A stretch of DNA of 64,000 nt, from NCBI RefSeq assembly GCF_026151205.1, contig NC_087084.1:13047453-13111452 (forward strand), read 5' to 3'. The stretch is from Bolinopsis microptera (lineage: Eukaryota > Ctenophora > Tentaculata > Lobata > Bolinopsidae). The notes beneath the pieces are model-generated. The model was not told the DNA's origin, did not search any database, and saw only the letters and a list, made by a program, of their open reading frames with translations. The position numbers were made by a program, and so were the translations under genes. Shown one piece after another: positions 13,301 to 23,200 of the stretch. Positions within the stretch are counted from its first letter, which is position 1; every line of letters begins with the position of its first letter.

Positions 13301-14390
13301 TCCCGTGACATCTTTTAAATTCATACTTTAAAACCTTAATGTAAATCGGCTTCTCGTTCAAACCTTTTAAGAAGCTAACTTACAATATATTTATAAACAT
13401 ACATTTTCCAGATACTAATCCAGCGAACTTACAAGCATCAGTAGCAGTAGAAATAGAGCCCATTGTGGTATCCATGAAAGCTTTAGCTCCATCTGCGTCG
13501 TCCCCGAACTTCTTCTTGGCGACACGCGCAAGAGACTTGGTGATGCGCGCTGTGGCTCCATCGAGGATGTTTTGGTCAAGATCGACTAGTGTGACTCTAT
13601 GCCCTGTTTGTGCTGCTACCTAAGGTGGGTAGAACATGTTGAACATAATTCATTAGAAAATAATGTCTTTAAATTTATTTTCAAACAAATTAATGTTTGT
13701 AAACCAATAGAATACTAGGCTGTACCAAAATACTAACGTTTGTCCAAAATTAAAGAACGATTCCAGAAAGTTGTATTGGGTTACCGAGAGTTCACTTTTT
13801 TGGAGCCCTACTCCAAAATCTTAGGGTTGCTCTGCTCGTTTCCATGGTTACGGCCTAACGCGACGGTGCATGGACCCATAAATGCCATAACATGAGAACT
13901 ATAGCACCTAGACAGTCGAATAATAGCTTAAAAGATGATAAATGTGTATGTTTATGTTCAACTTATTGGTCAACTATGTGTCTAAAACATTTATTTAAAA
14001 GGTTATAGCGAAAAAAACTGATTTTCAACGCGTTTCCATGGCCACCGTTTTGGACAAACTTTAGTATTTTGGTACAGCCTAATAGAATACTCGAAACATA
14101 GTTTTAAACTAATTACAACTCTACAAGTACAAATCTATTACTTTTATTGAGAATTATGTGATGTAACGTGATGGAAATATTTTAAACGGGTCATATCCTG
14201 TCCAAACCCAGGATGCATAACATGATGAATTCGTTGTAACTTTGTATGAAAAGTAAAGTGTACTTCACTAACACATGGTGTTTACCTGGGTTATCCCGGA
14301 GCCCATTAGACCACCCCCAATAATAGTCACGTGACTGACAGATCTGGCACAGGACATAGCTCCCGTTACTAATCCTCTCGTGGCAAACAT
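1307..14390 (-). CDS. HADH: mitochondrial 3-hydroxyacyl-CoA dehydrogenase, complete 6-exon gene
   Basis: Exons in transcript order: 14390-14286, 13619-13433, 10902-10802, 3097-2972, 1877-1715, 1539-1307. They join in phase to 304 codons plus TAA; human HADH is 314 aa. The enzyme oxidises L-3-hydroxyacyl-CoA with NAD+ in mitochondrial beta-oxidation. Visible: a short Arg/Ser N-terminus fitting a transit peptide, the Rossmann motif [15 protein letters not shown] (residues 21-35), EAIVEN, SNTSSL, and [13 protein letters not shown] (His161 and Glu173, the catalytic pair by homology). Then follow [20 protein letters not shown] and [20 protein letters not shown] in the C-terminal dimerisation domain, and a GEGFYKH end. 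Introns are long (the largest is 7.7 kb) and full of minisatellites and transposons. The start-codon region is tandemly duplicated (14368-14531). Peroxisomal multifunctional enzymes are excluded by length and lack of a hydratase domain. Confidence 0.95.
2379..2664. repeat. higher-order array of CRE plus E-box units in HADH intron 5
   Basis: Three copies of a 48-bp block (from 2379, 2487 and 2617) alternate with runs of a 20-bp unit GTGTGACGTCATGACACGTG. The runs hold 3 and then 4 TGACGTCA palindromes (cores at 2431, 2451, 2471, 2541, 2561, 2581, 2601). Each unit joins a CRE/ATF site to a CACGTG or CACGTA E-box-like site. The array lies between HADH exons 4 and 5. It may be a plain minisatellite or a binding array; the sequence alone does not decide. 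Confidence 0.85.
3362..3379. repeat. poly-C tract
   Basis: A run of 18 C in HADH intron 3, followed by C-rich sequence to about 3410. A likely slippage or assembly-error site. Confidence 0.9.
4017..4266. repeat. 8-bp tandem repeat (AACTAAGT)n
   Basis: About 30 imperfect copies of AACTAAGT in HADH intron 3, with point variants (AACTGAGT, AACTAAAT). No coding capacity. Confidence 0.95.
4380..5752. repeat. 14-bp minisatellite (CCCTGTAACACACT)n
   Basis: About 98 near-identical 14-bp units in HADH intron 3. Because the unit lacks stops on the minus strand and 14 nt x 3 = 42 nt, all three minus frames translate to a 14-residue repeat ([14 protein letters not shown]). The resulting overlapping open frames are artefacts of the repeat. 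Variant sub-blocks (CCCTCTAACACACT at about 5005-5070 and 5388-5430) occur twice about 380 bp apart, indicating a segmental duplication inside the array. Confidence 0.95.
6419..6510. repeat. left fragment of the 32-bp minisatellite
   Basis: Three units of the same repeat (TTAGATACTGTGCCTGC core) that forms the large array at 7881-9705. The two parts are separated by an ORF1-bearing insertion, so one array was split. Confidence 0.92.
6511..7880 (+). mobile_element. ORF1-only LINE-like insertion inside a minisatellite
   Basis: About 1.37 kb of unique sequence interrupts the 32-bp array. The left array stops at GTGCCTGC and the right one resumes at GAAGTCTG, so only TA of a unit is missing at the junction. 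The insert holds one intact ORF1-like gene, then about 370 bp of AT-rich 3' sequence ending TCAAATGAAATCAAATCA, which resembles the short-repeat tails of CR1/L2-type LINEs. No reverse transcriptase or endonuclease frame follows. This fits a non-autonomous 'half-LINE'. No clear target-site duplication is visible, perhaps because the target is itself repetitive. Confidence 0.55.
6598..7509 (+). CDS. LINE ORF1-like coiled-coil/RRM-like protein (303 aa)
   Basis: Intact frame from ATG 6598 (MEDDRKVTQ) to TGA 7507-7509. The upstream GTG at 6565 is a less likely start. Residues about 90-145 are heptad-like and charged (coiled-coil candidate). From about residue 175 comes a block opening [19 protein letters not shown], continuing with RVGRKRPG and RPVKITVPS, and closing with [15 protein letters not shown]. 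This order (RSKNLIVFG, then a VGRK/RPVKI strand, then a PDxxxEER helix) is the pattern I know from ORF1p-type RNA-binding domains upstream of reverse transcriptases in invertebrate LINEs. It lies antisense within HADH intron 3. The open frame suggests recent insertion or retained function. It could also be a domesticated gene. Confidence 0.55.
   Translation: MEDDRKVTQSLDQIQGFEYDEQTKLKDSVTKWFIALGKELKIDDRDICGDMDREIFMAPTVYKKHLALRLVEAIDLVQRHECQMAKMEEIIYFLKTEALEDKDKVIRLQGQLLVQKDKELQLFKTSVKETVQTTVESGIKSYSATVQQNSASGTVCNSNILKKVMKSVAAEEDRSKNLIVFGLKEEEGEQLPALVTAVLEEIGEKPHFEATRVGRKRPGSTTIRPVKITVPSSTAVQQILMKTGRLRLVETHKNVCICPDRSSEERATRKHLVTDLKKKRAEQTHLDHYIRYGKVCSREKKPP
7881..9705. repeat. 32-bp minisatellite, about 57 copies
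   Basis: Unit TAGAAGTCTGTGAAATTAGA plus TACTGTGCCTGC. Units are nearly identical. A 29-bp variant lacking GAA occurs near 8239, 8430, 8557, 8968 and 9095. The 8430/8557 and 8968/9095 pairs have the same 127-bp spacing, offset by about 538 bp, so a block of about 17 units was duplicated. It contains no unique spacers. Confidence 0.95.
10523..10642. repeat. dispersed repeat, copy 1 (HADH intron 3)
   Basis: About 120 bp beginning AAATTGAAGTTTAAGAACAC and including CATCCCAGAAACTATCATGA is repeated almost exactly at 29975-30105. Probably a fragment of a MITE or SINE family; ends not resolved. Confidence 0.85.
11140..12380. mobile_element. foldback-type element with duplicated and inverted modules (HADH intron 2)
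   Basis: A module of about 495 bp starts TAATAAATAGTTG at 11161 and repeats at 11655. A third partial start at 12158 switches at once into an inverted copy (12171-12367) of 11225-11420. Both outer ends carry TACTTATAAGTA next to (TA)n, giving a foldback structure. Each module contains TGTAGTGGTAGAGG (11525-11538, 12025-12038), similar to a tRNA A box, but I see no good B box. No coding frame. The class is uncertain (foldback DNA transposon or compound SINE). Confidence 0.65.
13717..14080. mobile_element. 364-bp MITE with about 33-bp inverted ends and an 11-bp target duplication
   Basis: The left end AGGCTGTACCAAAATACTAA continues to about 33 bp, and its inverted copy closes the element at 14080 with one mismatch. 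AATAGAATACT flanks both sides (13706-13716 and 14081-14091). It sits in HADH intron 1 and has no coding frame. An 8-11 bp duplication is compatible with Mutator-like or hAT-like transposases; the superfamily cannot be fixed from the ends alone. Confidence 0.88.
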
Positions 14391-14531
14391 CCTGCACAAT
14401 ACTGTATTACTAATCCTCTCGTGGCAAACATCCTGCACAATACTGTATTACTAATCCTCTCGTGGCAAACATCCTGCACAATACTGTATTACTAATCCTC
14501 TCGTGGCAAACATCCTGCACAATACTGAATT
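14368..14531 (-). repeat. four 41-bp tandem copies of the HADH start-codon region
   Basis: Units begin at 14368, 14409, 14450 and 14491. The first contains the true HADH ATG (14390-14388) and its first eight codons. The other three carry the same ATG context upstream, at 14431, 14472 and 14513. From each upstream ATG a frame of 20 codons runs to a TAG in the next unit, overlapping the next ATG. If transcription starts upstream, these are three nested upstream ORFs. Confidence 0.9.
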
Positions 14532-15002
14532 ACAAATAGTTGCGTTTTGCATGACAATTCAGGTCGCAATTATTATATATAGATTACGTGATTTAGGTTT
14601 AAGGTGTTATGATTTTACGATTATATGAAACATAAAGTATGGGAACTTCATATTATTTTCATCGTAGAATTAAAAAATGTATCATCTAGGGTCGAATAAC
14701 TGCAGGATGAAGTAGATATTGTTAATTATGTTATATATTTTATGAGAATAAGGAGAAATGTACTCCTTTTCAATGAGCATGCAGTATTGATCTTGTTGTT
14801 ATCCACGTTTTCTATTAGAACTTCTAAAGTTACCACTGTTTAATTAGAATCTATCAGACTGATGATTGCTCATGATTTACAACTGCTCTGGCACAAACAG
14901 AAAGGTTTCTCTGATAAGTGGTAATCCCAGAGTAGCGATATTATAATCAGTAAACCATGGTCCCTATTATTAGTGAGCGTCTCCAACCCACCACAGACAG
15001 TA

Positions 15003-15114
15003 CAGTGAGACCTATCACCTGCAGTCTGCACAGTGAGACCTATCACCTGCAGTCTGCACAGTGAGACCTATCACCTGCAGTCTGCACAGTGAGACCTATC
15101 ACCTGCAGTCTGCA
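15003..15114. repeat. 28-bp tandem repeat, 4 copies
   Basis: Unit CAGTGAGACCTATCACCTGC plus AGTCTGCA, in the region upstream of HADH. Nearly identical copies, no coding frame. Confidence 0.93.
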
Positions 15115-15299
15115 CAATAACCTTGTAACCCTCCAACAATAGACCACAAGAATCCTGCACATACACCTCCCACTACAAATACAGCTATACATTTCAGCGC
15201 TTTTCACACCTTCCAGCCCAACAAAGAAGATTAGCGTCGTGCCTCTAACTACCCACCACTAATAACGATCCAGTGTCAACACAACACCAATCACAGTCC

Positions 15300-15475
15300 C
15301 AATTGGCTGGTACCTGTCACGTGACTCTGCTAGAAGAGCTCTGATTGGCTGGTACCCGTCACGTGACTCTGCTAGAAGAGCTCTGATTGGCTGGTAACTG
15401 TCACATGACTAGACTAGAAGAGCTCTGATTGGCTGGTACAGTGGTACCCGTCACGTGACTCTGCTAGAAGACGAT
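15300..15475 (-). promoter_or_regulatory. tandem inverted-CCAAT plus GTCACGTGAC array upstream of HADH
   Basis: Four imperfect copies of a roughly 42-bp unit (ATTGGCTGGTACC ... GTCACGTGAC ... TCTGCTAGAAGAG). GTCACGTGAC is perfect at 15316-15325, 15358-15367 and 15450-15459. The third unit has CATATG-like CACATG instead. Another CACGTG lies at 15517-15522. ATTGG is an inverted CCAAT box (NF-Y type). GTCACGTGAC is the palindrome bound by MiT/TFE and USF bHLH-Zip factors. The array lies 0.9-1.1 kb upstream of the HADH ATG, so a promoter role is plausible but inferred. Confidence 0.55.
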
Positions 15476-17255
15476 AACGTGAATTCATATCTGCTGTCAG
15501 GTTGGATGTAAGTGGTCACGTGGGAACGGGCAACCATTGGTGAGTTTGACGAAGCTTGGCAGTTTATCAAATGTCTGGTTCCTGATCACCACATGACCTC
15601 AGGACCTTATCAGTAGTGGAATTGTAGTGGAGTTTATTCTGGAACATTCCATGACATAGCTCATTCTGTAATAATTCTTAAATCACAAACTAGTCCTAAC
15701 TTCCTAAGCAAACATATTTATACTAGCTACACCTGTTTGACTGCCTTTCATTTCCTTCCATTTTAACCATTTGCAAGAGTAATCATAGTCAACTGAACAT
15801 ATTTGTATATCATGAGCGAAGTTCGTAAACTGATCTTTGATGGTCTTGCAGCCACCAATATTGTTGATAAGAATAATAATTGCATTTATATTTTCATTCA
15901 TTCCGGACACATTCTTTAACACATTCTTTAAGCAAGTGAAACAATAATTGTATGAGTGTCCAGCACCTTAAAACGAAGCGCATAAGTAATTAACAAAAAT
16001 AATTATCTTTACACAAGTAAACACAATGCAATACAAAATCACTGATAAACGATAAAACGCAAATTCTTGACTCATGAGTCTACGATAAGGCTCTAGTTAA
16101 AGCATATTCAATTACATATTATAGGCATATTCAATTACATATCATAGGCATATGTAGTGGTGGAAAATGGATTGTAATTTTTGGGGGCATTACATATCCC
16201 CCTCCCCGTGAGCGGTGAGCGGTATGTTACGGGTATGTTACGGGTTTGTAATATGATAGCGTTAAATTATACGGCACAGCACTGTCTTCAGAACATTTCA
16301 AAATTTTTTTTTCCTTTCAAATGAACAATGAAAAATTCCGGACACACTTCACCAAAAGGATTAAAGGTGAATATTATAGGATCAGAATTTCTAACTTTGC
16401 GTATTGAATAAATTATATTATTTAAAACACACCATCAACAACAGTTCCTTTCATTGCAGAGGCAACACATAAGATAACATTTTTCAAATAGTGCGATCCT
16501 GCACCTGCCTGGCAGTGTTGGAAGGGAAAACACTGCAATTAAGCTGTTCGACAATTTGCAAAATTTCAGCCTTTAGGTACTCCAAGGTTAGATTATTCAA
16601 CAGCGTAGTATATAAAGGTTACACGATTGTCGAGTTTAACATAACAAATAGCTTACAAGATTAATGTATTAGTTATTACACTGGCTTGTTGAGGTGGCCA
16701 TGAGCATAATTGTTGCAGAGTATTCAATATTGTTACTCTACAACATCAGATTCAAACACTGTATGTATAACCGTAATCTAAAATGCCTGGAGCCTGCAAG
16801 CTATAATAGTATCTAACTTTACCTATTATATAACTATGATTCATGATTATACATCTAATTTAGGCTAATGTGACTAAATTTCAATGTGTTGAGGGATTGC
16901 GATCCAGCAGGAGTTGTTCATTTGCCAAAATGCTTCATCTTATGTTTTTCTCAATTATATCGGCCGATGGTGCGGAAAATTGCACTGTTCAATAGAGCGG
17001 TCAATAGAGCGAATCTACACCCACTGTACTTATATGTTACCTCTGTAATGCATTGGAGTGTTTTTGGAAACAAATAATTATTGATAAAAAAGTTTCAACT
17101 CCTGTAAAAATGTTATCTTTTACACGTGGAGAGGGTGAATCTGAAACTGAGAAAGATAATAATATCCCCACATAACACACACATAACGTGTTATTCAATG
17201 ATAGATTGATCAGCTTTTTCGCTTATTAACCAATTATAATTATAAATTAACTGAT
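15476..17255. other. intergenic region between HADH 5' side and ATG12 3' end
   Basis: AT-rich, with no exon that I can support on either strand. It holds short local repeats (16091-16150, GGTATGTTACGGGT near 16220) and should contain the ATG12 3' UTR. Confidence 0.5.
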
Positions 17256-20200
17256 TTATCCCCAAGCAGGCTGAGTGGCATATTGCACTACCAATTTGTC
17301 ATTAGTCCCAAAACAGTCGAACAAGTTGCCCACGTGCTGATCTAGAGGGGGCGCGAAGTGTTGGGCGATGTACAGGATCACTTGTTCGTCCTGCGGTGTC
17401 GTTATGTTATGATCAACAAACTGAGAACTAATTGAGTGTTATTTGAACGTTAATTGAGTGTTAATTGAGTGTTAATTGAGTGTTAATTGAGTGTTAATTG
17501 AACGTTAACAAATGGAAATTCTGATATAAAATAATTGTTTAAATACAAATATGTTAATTAGCAGCACTTCAAATTCCTTACATCCTTAAGTTTGAGTTTT
17601 CCTTTGATCCAATTAGACATCCACTTAACCGTCTTATTTTTGTCCACCTGACGGGAATTATAAATTAACAAAATTAGATAATTGGGTAATTTTGCGTTTT
17701 TTAATTAACAGATTATTAACCAAATAAAATGCAAATAGAAGACCGTTTACATTACAAATTACGTAAGCCAGATTTTTGCCATTTCAGACCCCCCCCCCCC
17801 CCACTAGCACTATCTAACAGATAACCACTCTGTATAAACTATACTAGTGTGAGCATTTCAAAACTTTCTCCCACCTTGAGCTGATTACGTTATAACATGA
17901 ACGATCCCAAACAACACTTATTCAAAAGACCGTGTACAAAAACACAAAGGTATCAATTACAAATCTGACAATGTTCCTGCGTGTAGGCTAAAATTGTAAT
18001 TTGTAATTTAAACCCTACAATTGTAAGCCCCCATAACTCAAAGATATTCTATTTCGTTAAATCGATTCGTAAAATACGTATATTAACTGTTTGCGATTGC
18101 ACAACACTTTAATATGACATGTAACTGAAAGGTTTAACTAATATCCCATGTTAAACTCGGTTAGGAGGTTTAATTTTAAACGGTTCTTATGTCACCAACT
18201 ATTATGTGTTATAGTTATACGTCTGAAATAAATAGAACTTGAAAGTGGGTGAAAGTGGCAAATACATAAATGGGCGCATCTTACACGTTCATTTTTCTAC
18301 AACAGATAAATAAGATGGGACTTTATAATTAGCAATGCCACAGTATTTATTACTATCGTGATATAAGATACTGAGGTATATTATAGATGACTAGGGAGGG
18401 GGCCGGGGCCGCGGCCAAGGTAGGGGGTTTTGCTCAAGTACTCATGTTTCTTGAGTACCCCTCTTACAGACGTTGAGAAAAGCATGTATTCGTGATAACA
18501 TACCAACGTGACGATGACAAATTACAGATCTGGTATGATTTGTCTCTAACATATAAAAGTTGAGGGTTCAGGTAATGGTACCGTCTTAATGGTACACAGT
18601 GAACACCTGATAGCGCTAATAATCTGGCTGGCAAAGAATAGCTTTATAATAGCTTTAATATGTGCGGATATTGTATTTTACTTTCCGCAGAATCTTTTTG
18701 TTTGAGAAGTAAGCAGGACTATTGTTACCTACTGAGCTGTGCACCATGCCGGGTAGGCTCATCAGAGATAAAGCAGTATACAGCAGAGATAAGCTGTTCA
18801 TGAAGAAGTGGCACTGTCATGGTAGTTGTAATGATACCCTGACAGCTGTACACACAATACAGTGAGTATACACGTCCGCACTCCGCACACACCGTGTTAT
18901 GTAACTAGACACACTACACACACTACACACACTACACACACTACACACGCTACACACACTACACGCACTACACACACTACACACACACACACACACACTA
19001 CACACACTACACACACTACACACACTACACACATTAAACACACTACACACACTACACACACTACACACTACACACTACACACACTACACACACTACACAC
19101 ACTACACACTACACACATTACACACTACACACGCTACACACACTACACACACTACGCACACTACACACGCACGCCCAGTGTAACTAGATACACATGACAT
19201 CACCCTCTCACTTGTACAGCACCTGTAAAGACAGCTAAGAGGTTGGAGTAGCTATTCTTACCTTCACACTAGTAGGGATGCGTTACTTATACGCCAAACA
19301 CCCCGGTAAAATTAGATCAGGCCAGGGTTATTCGATTTTTGGAAAATTTACAATTTATATGGGATTAAACTTCCCCGGAGATTCAATGTAAAATAGAAGA
19401 GAATATTTAGCGTTCGTTCTAAGTATAGGATGGCTACCTCATTGGTCAGAGTTTGTTTTAAAGAGAATGCAAGCGAAGGAAACCGGTAACTTCCATGCTT
19501 TTGTAGTACCGTTTATAATTTAAACAAATATTAACCAAACTCTGTGTTGTTTGCGGTGCTGGACTAAAAGCGTATTATAGTTTTGCTATGCATGATTTAG
19601 GATTTTATAAACCTCTCACTATACAATATACATTAAAGGGGCAGGAGGGTCTTTATGAAATTTCTCTCGAAATTGATTTTATAGTTGTTTCTGATAGAGG
19701 AGAGTGATATCTACTAGTTGTTTTTTGTCCCATGGAAAAAGTTTGTTCCTAGCCGAAATTATCGCCAGTCAAAGGTCAGCACTCATGTGTAATTGTATTG
19801 CCCGAGCGATTTTCAATCGCGCGCCCTGAAAATCGAGTCTAAAAATCTATTTAAATAATGACCGACGTTGTACATATTATAATGACAGACGTTGTACATA
19901 TAATTATGTAGAACACACGATACAAGGTGTACAGCAGTAAGTTACGTAGTGTTTGTTGGTTTACACGCCAGATTTGTGGAGGTATGCAGTACCCTGTACC
20001 TACATAAACATGCTACAAGTGATCATTAACCATGACGTACAGAATAACAGAATACTCCCGCTTTGGAACCCACCACACCCTACTAGAGTACTAGGAACCT
20101 ATTAGGAACCTACTAGAGTACTAGGGACCTACTAGGAACCTACTAGGAACCTACTAGGAACCTACTAGGAACCTATTAGGAACCTACTAGGGACCTACTA

Positions 20201-23200
20201 GGAACCCACCACAACCTTCTAGAGTACTAGGGACCTACTAGGAACCTACTAGGAACCTACTAGGAACCTACTAGGAACCTACTAGGAACCTACTAGGAAC
20301 CTACTAGGAACCTACTATGAAGCTGATAATCCCGCGTTTAACCGGCCACCACTTTCTTTTTGAGGGACATTTGGAAATGAAAGAGGATACATGATCTTCA
20401 ATTCTGAATTCCGATGATTAGTATACTATTGACATCATACGTGCGTCATGTAAATTGTAAGTCATAACAATAAAAGAAAATTTGTCAATCTTAACTGCTG
20501 AGTAGTGAGAATTAAGGATTAACAGTGTGTTGTTAAACTTCAATATTTATATTAATATTTATTTATGTTACTCTTCTGTGCACGTCAGTGGTAGGATGCT
20601 CATCGAAAAACGCGACAGAAAAGTCAAAAGTGGCAAATTTATTTCTCAATATACTGCTTAAAACCGTGCTACACTTTGATCTTAAGCCACGCGTCTCCTC
20701 ACTAATGAATTGATGGCAGCCAGGAAGTTGCTGGGAACTCCAAAACTGATAAGATTACAAAGGAGCATACAACTAAACTAGCAAATTCCAGGATTACACA
20801 TTATGACTATCTTGACCTTGCTAGATTCGATTCTATGAATGATTGAGTTAAATAAATTTCTTATAAAACTTTAAAATACAAATTTTCAAAACATCGGATA
20901 ATATTATAATTAAATGAGATCTTCGTCTAACAATTATTGTTACAAGAAAACATCCGGGTGTTTGGAGGGTTATGAATTATATAACAGTATTGGTAAATTT
21001 AGATGTACAACATGAACATGGAGCTATTTTCAAGTAACCGTTCGTTATTTAACCACTCCCCTACGGATTTGTTCTACATCTGCTCAACAATCAAAATGCC
21101 GTTCTGAACCACACTTCACTAACCATTCACTGTGACACACGTGATATTTCTGACCCGTGGTATTCTAGAATACATGCTAATTGCAGACGGTAACCTTTTA
21201 GTACCTCAAATTGCAATTGGTAACTCGTATGTATATTGGAGGTGCTGTAACAGGTAACAGGGTATTTGGTAACATTTACAATGTAAACTGGGAACAATAT
21301 AAACGCTTACATTACCGTGGTTATGGTGGTGGTTATTGTGGTTATGGTGGTGGTTAATAGTATTTTATCTAGTATGATGCAATAACTATCACCACCATCT
21401 GTGATACCTCTATGTTTCAAACCCTGTTTGAGTGATTACATCTTTGTTAGAACTATGATAAATTATTTAGCCATATTATGAAACAATTGAATATCGAGTG
21501 TCATTAGGTATCATCTCATAGCCGACCTAAAGCTATACATAATGGATCATGAAACACACTAGGTACATACAGCAATACACAATACACACAATATAATAAT
21601 ATACAATATATACACTACACCTCAAAATAATGTATAATTTTGGGTTCTACATTATGCTGCATACTGTGTTAATTATAGCGTCTTGACTACCTGTCGTCAC
21701 TGTTAATTAATTACAAAACTCTGACTTCAGGCTTCAAGACAATTCTACAACATTCCATCACTTTTTACAAATTTTAACGATAAATGCGCCCCCTACTACA
21801 CATCGCAGCTAGTGTACAACATCTAGCCAGTACGCCAGTTTAAACCCAAGTAACTGTGTATCCGCATCTCTCCTGCCATGATTTCATAGTAACTAACTGC
21901 ACAGTCTGCATGACAGTGTGATTATGACACAAGGATAGCCGGGGATGACGTAACCGTGACAGAAACGGCCGCCCTGCGGAACGCGGCTGCAACTGTCAAG
22001 CCGTACAGTTCAAACTGGACCACTGAGCGGCAGGTGTTGGCAAAAGTTTTGTAAAAACTGTGAGACCTGGTGAACAACACCCTTGTCATGACCTCCCAGA
22101 AACCCACTACTAACTAGTAAATCAGTGATCCCGACACACAAACACGATGGTCACCGTCCGGTGTCCCCCGAATCCCAAAATGGAAGGGTCAAGAAAGGAG
22201 GTGTAAGGAAAGTTCACGATGTAATAATGAAGCCGTAGAAGCAGCAACAAACAGGAGCTAGTAAGAGAGTGGACAGGTGACAACTGCGGCCGACATGGAG
22301 TAAGAGTACTGGTCACTGGAGAGGGTAGTTTATAATAAACTGTTATAAATATATTATATATTACTTGTTGTTAAACTGCAGGATCATGATGGTATGAAAT
22401 TATGTGGTGAGGTATTTTAAGAGCCGGCGTAAAGTTGACGTCTGGCTTTCTCCTCCAGAGAAAGAACATTCTGATTACAACTGAAAGCCACATAAAAACC
22501 TCAAAACTAAAAGTTGAAGGTGTAATTTACAGTGATGTCAGACAGAATCTTTAACTCACTTCACTATTCTACACTAGTTATGAGCTAGACTATCCTTACA
22601 TTATCCTTACACTATCTTACACTATCTTACACTATCTTACACTATCCTTACACTATCCTTACACTATCTTACATTATCCTTACACTATCTTACATTATCC
22701 TTACACTATCTTACATTATCCTTACACTAATTATGAGCTGCACGGTGGTATGTAAAATAAAGAGTTACAATTGGTTGGAAGATCAACCTGGATCAGTATG
22801 CAACCTACTAAAACCAATGGAGCCCTCTTCAGGGTCATTCCTCTCGCATTTGCGAGAGTCGTCCCAAAGCTTCATTTTACTTAATTACTATACTCATAAT
22901 TTACTCATAATTTTTTGTCTGAACACAGCATGGTGATATAAAGTTATAAATTAACTGCTACATAACATAAATTAGCTGCTACATAACCCTGCAATAAATA
23001 CCTACTAAAGTGACGCCTAGAGAACACGGTCACTAATATTAAATATAGAAGTATTCAAAACTTTACTGGCTGTAGATAAATTGAGGTCGGCTAGCTACGA
23101 ATGAAACATTATATTATGTGTTACTATGGTTGACTTATTACTACACACTATACAGTATACATACAGTATACATGTATGTTTTCATGGTCACTGATAAAGT

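Noticed and set aside
18817..19197. Thr-His and Cys-Ser-Val frames on both strands
   Set aside because: Translation of an (ACACACTAC)n repeat.
21922..22107. Coding-like stretch in a GC-richer patch of ATG12 intron 2 (plus strand DDVTVTETAALRNAAATVK and a minus frame)
   Set aside because: It has no splice borders, no start on plus and no family match; perhaps a transposon relic, but not supportable.
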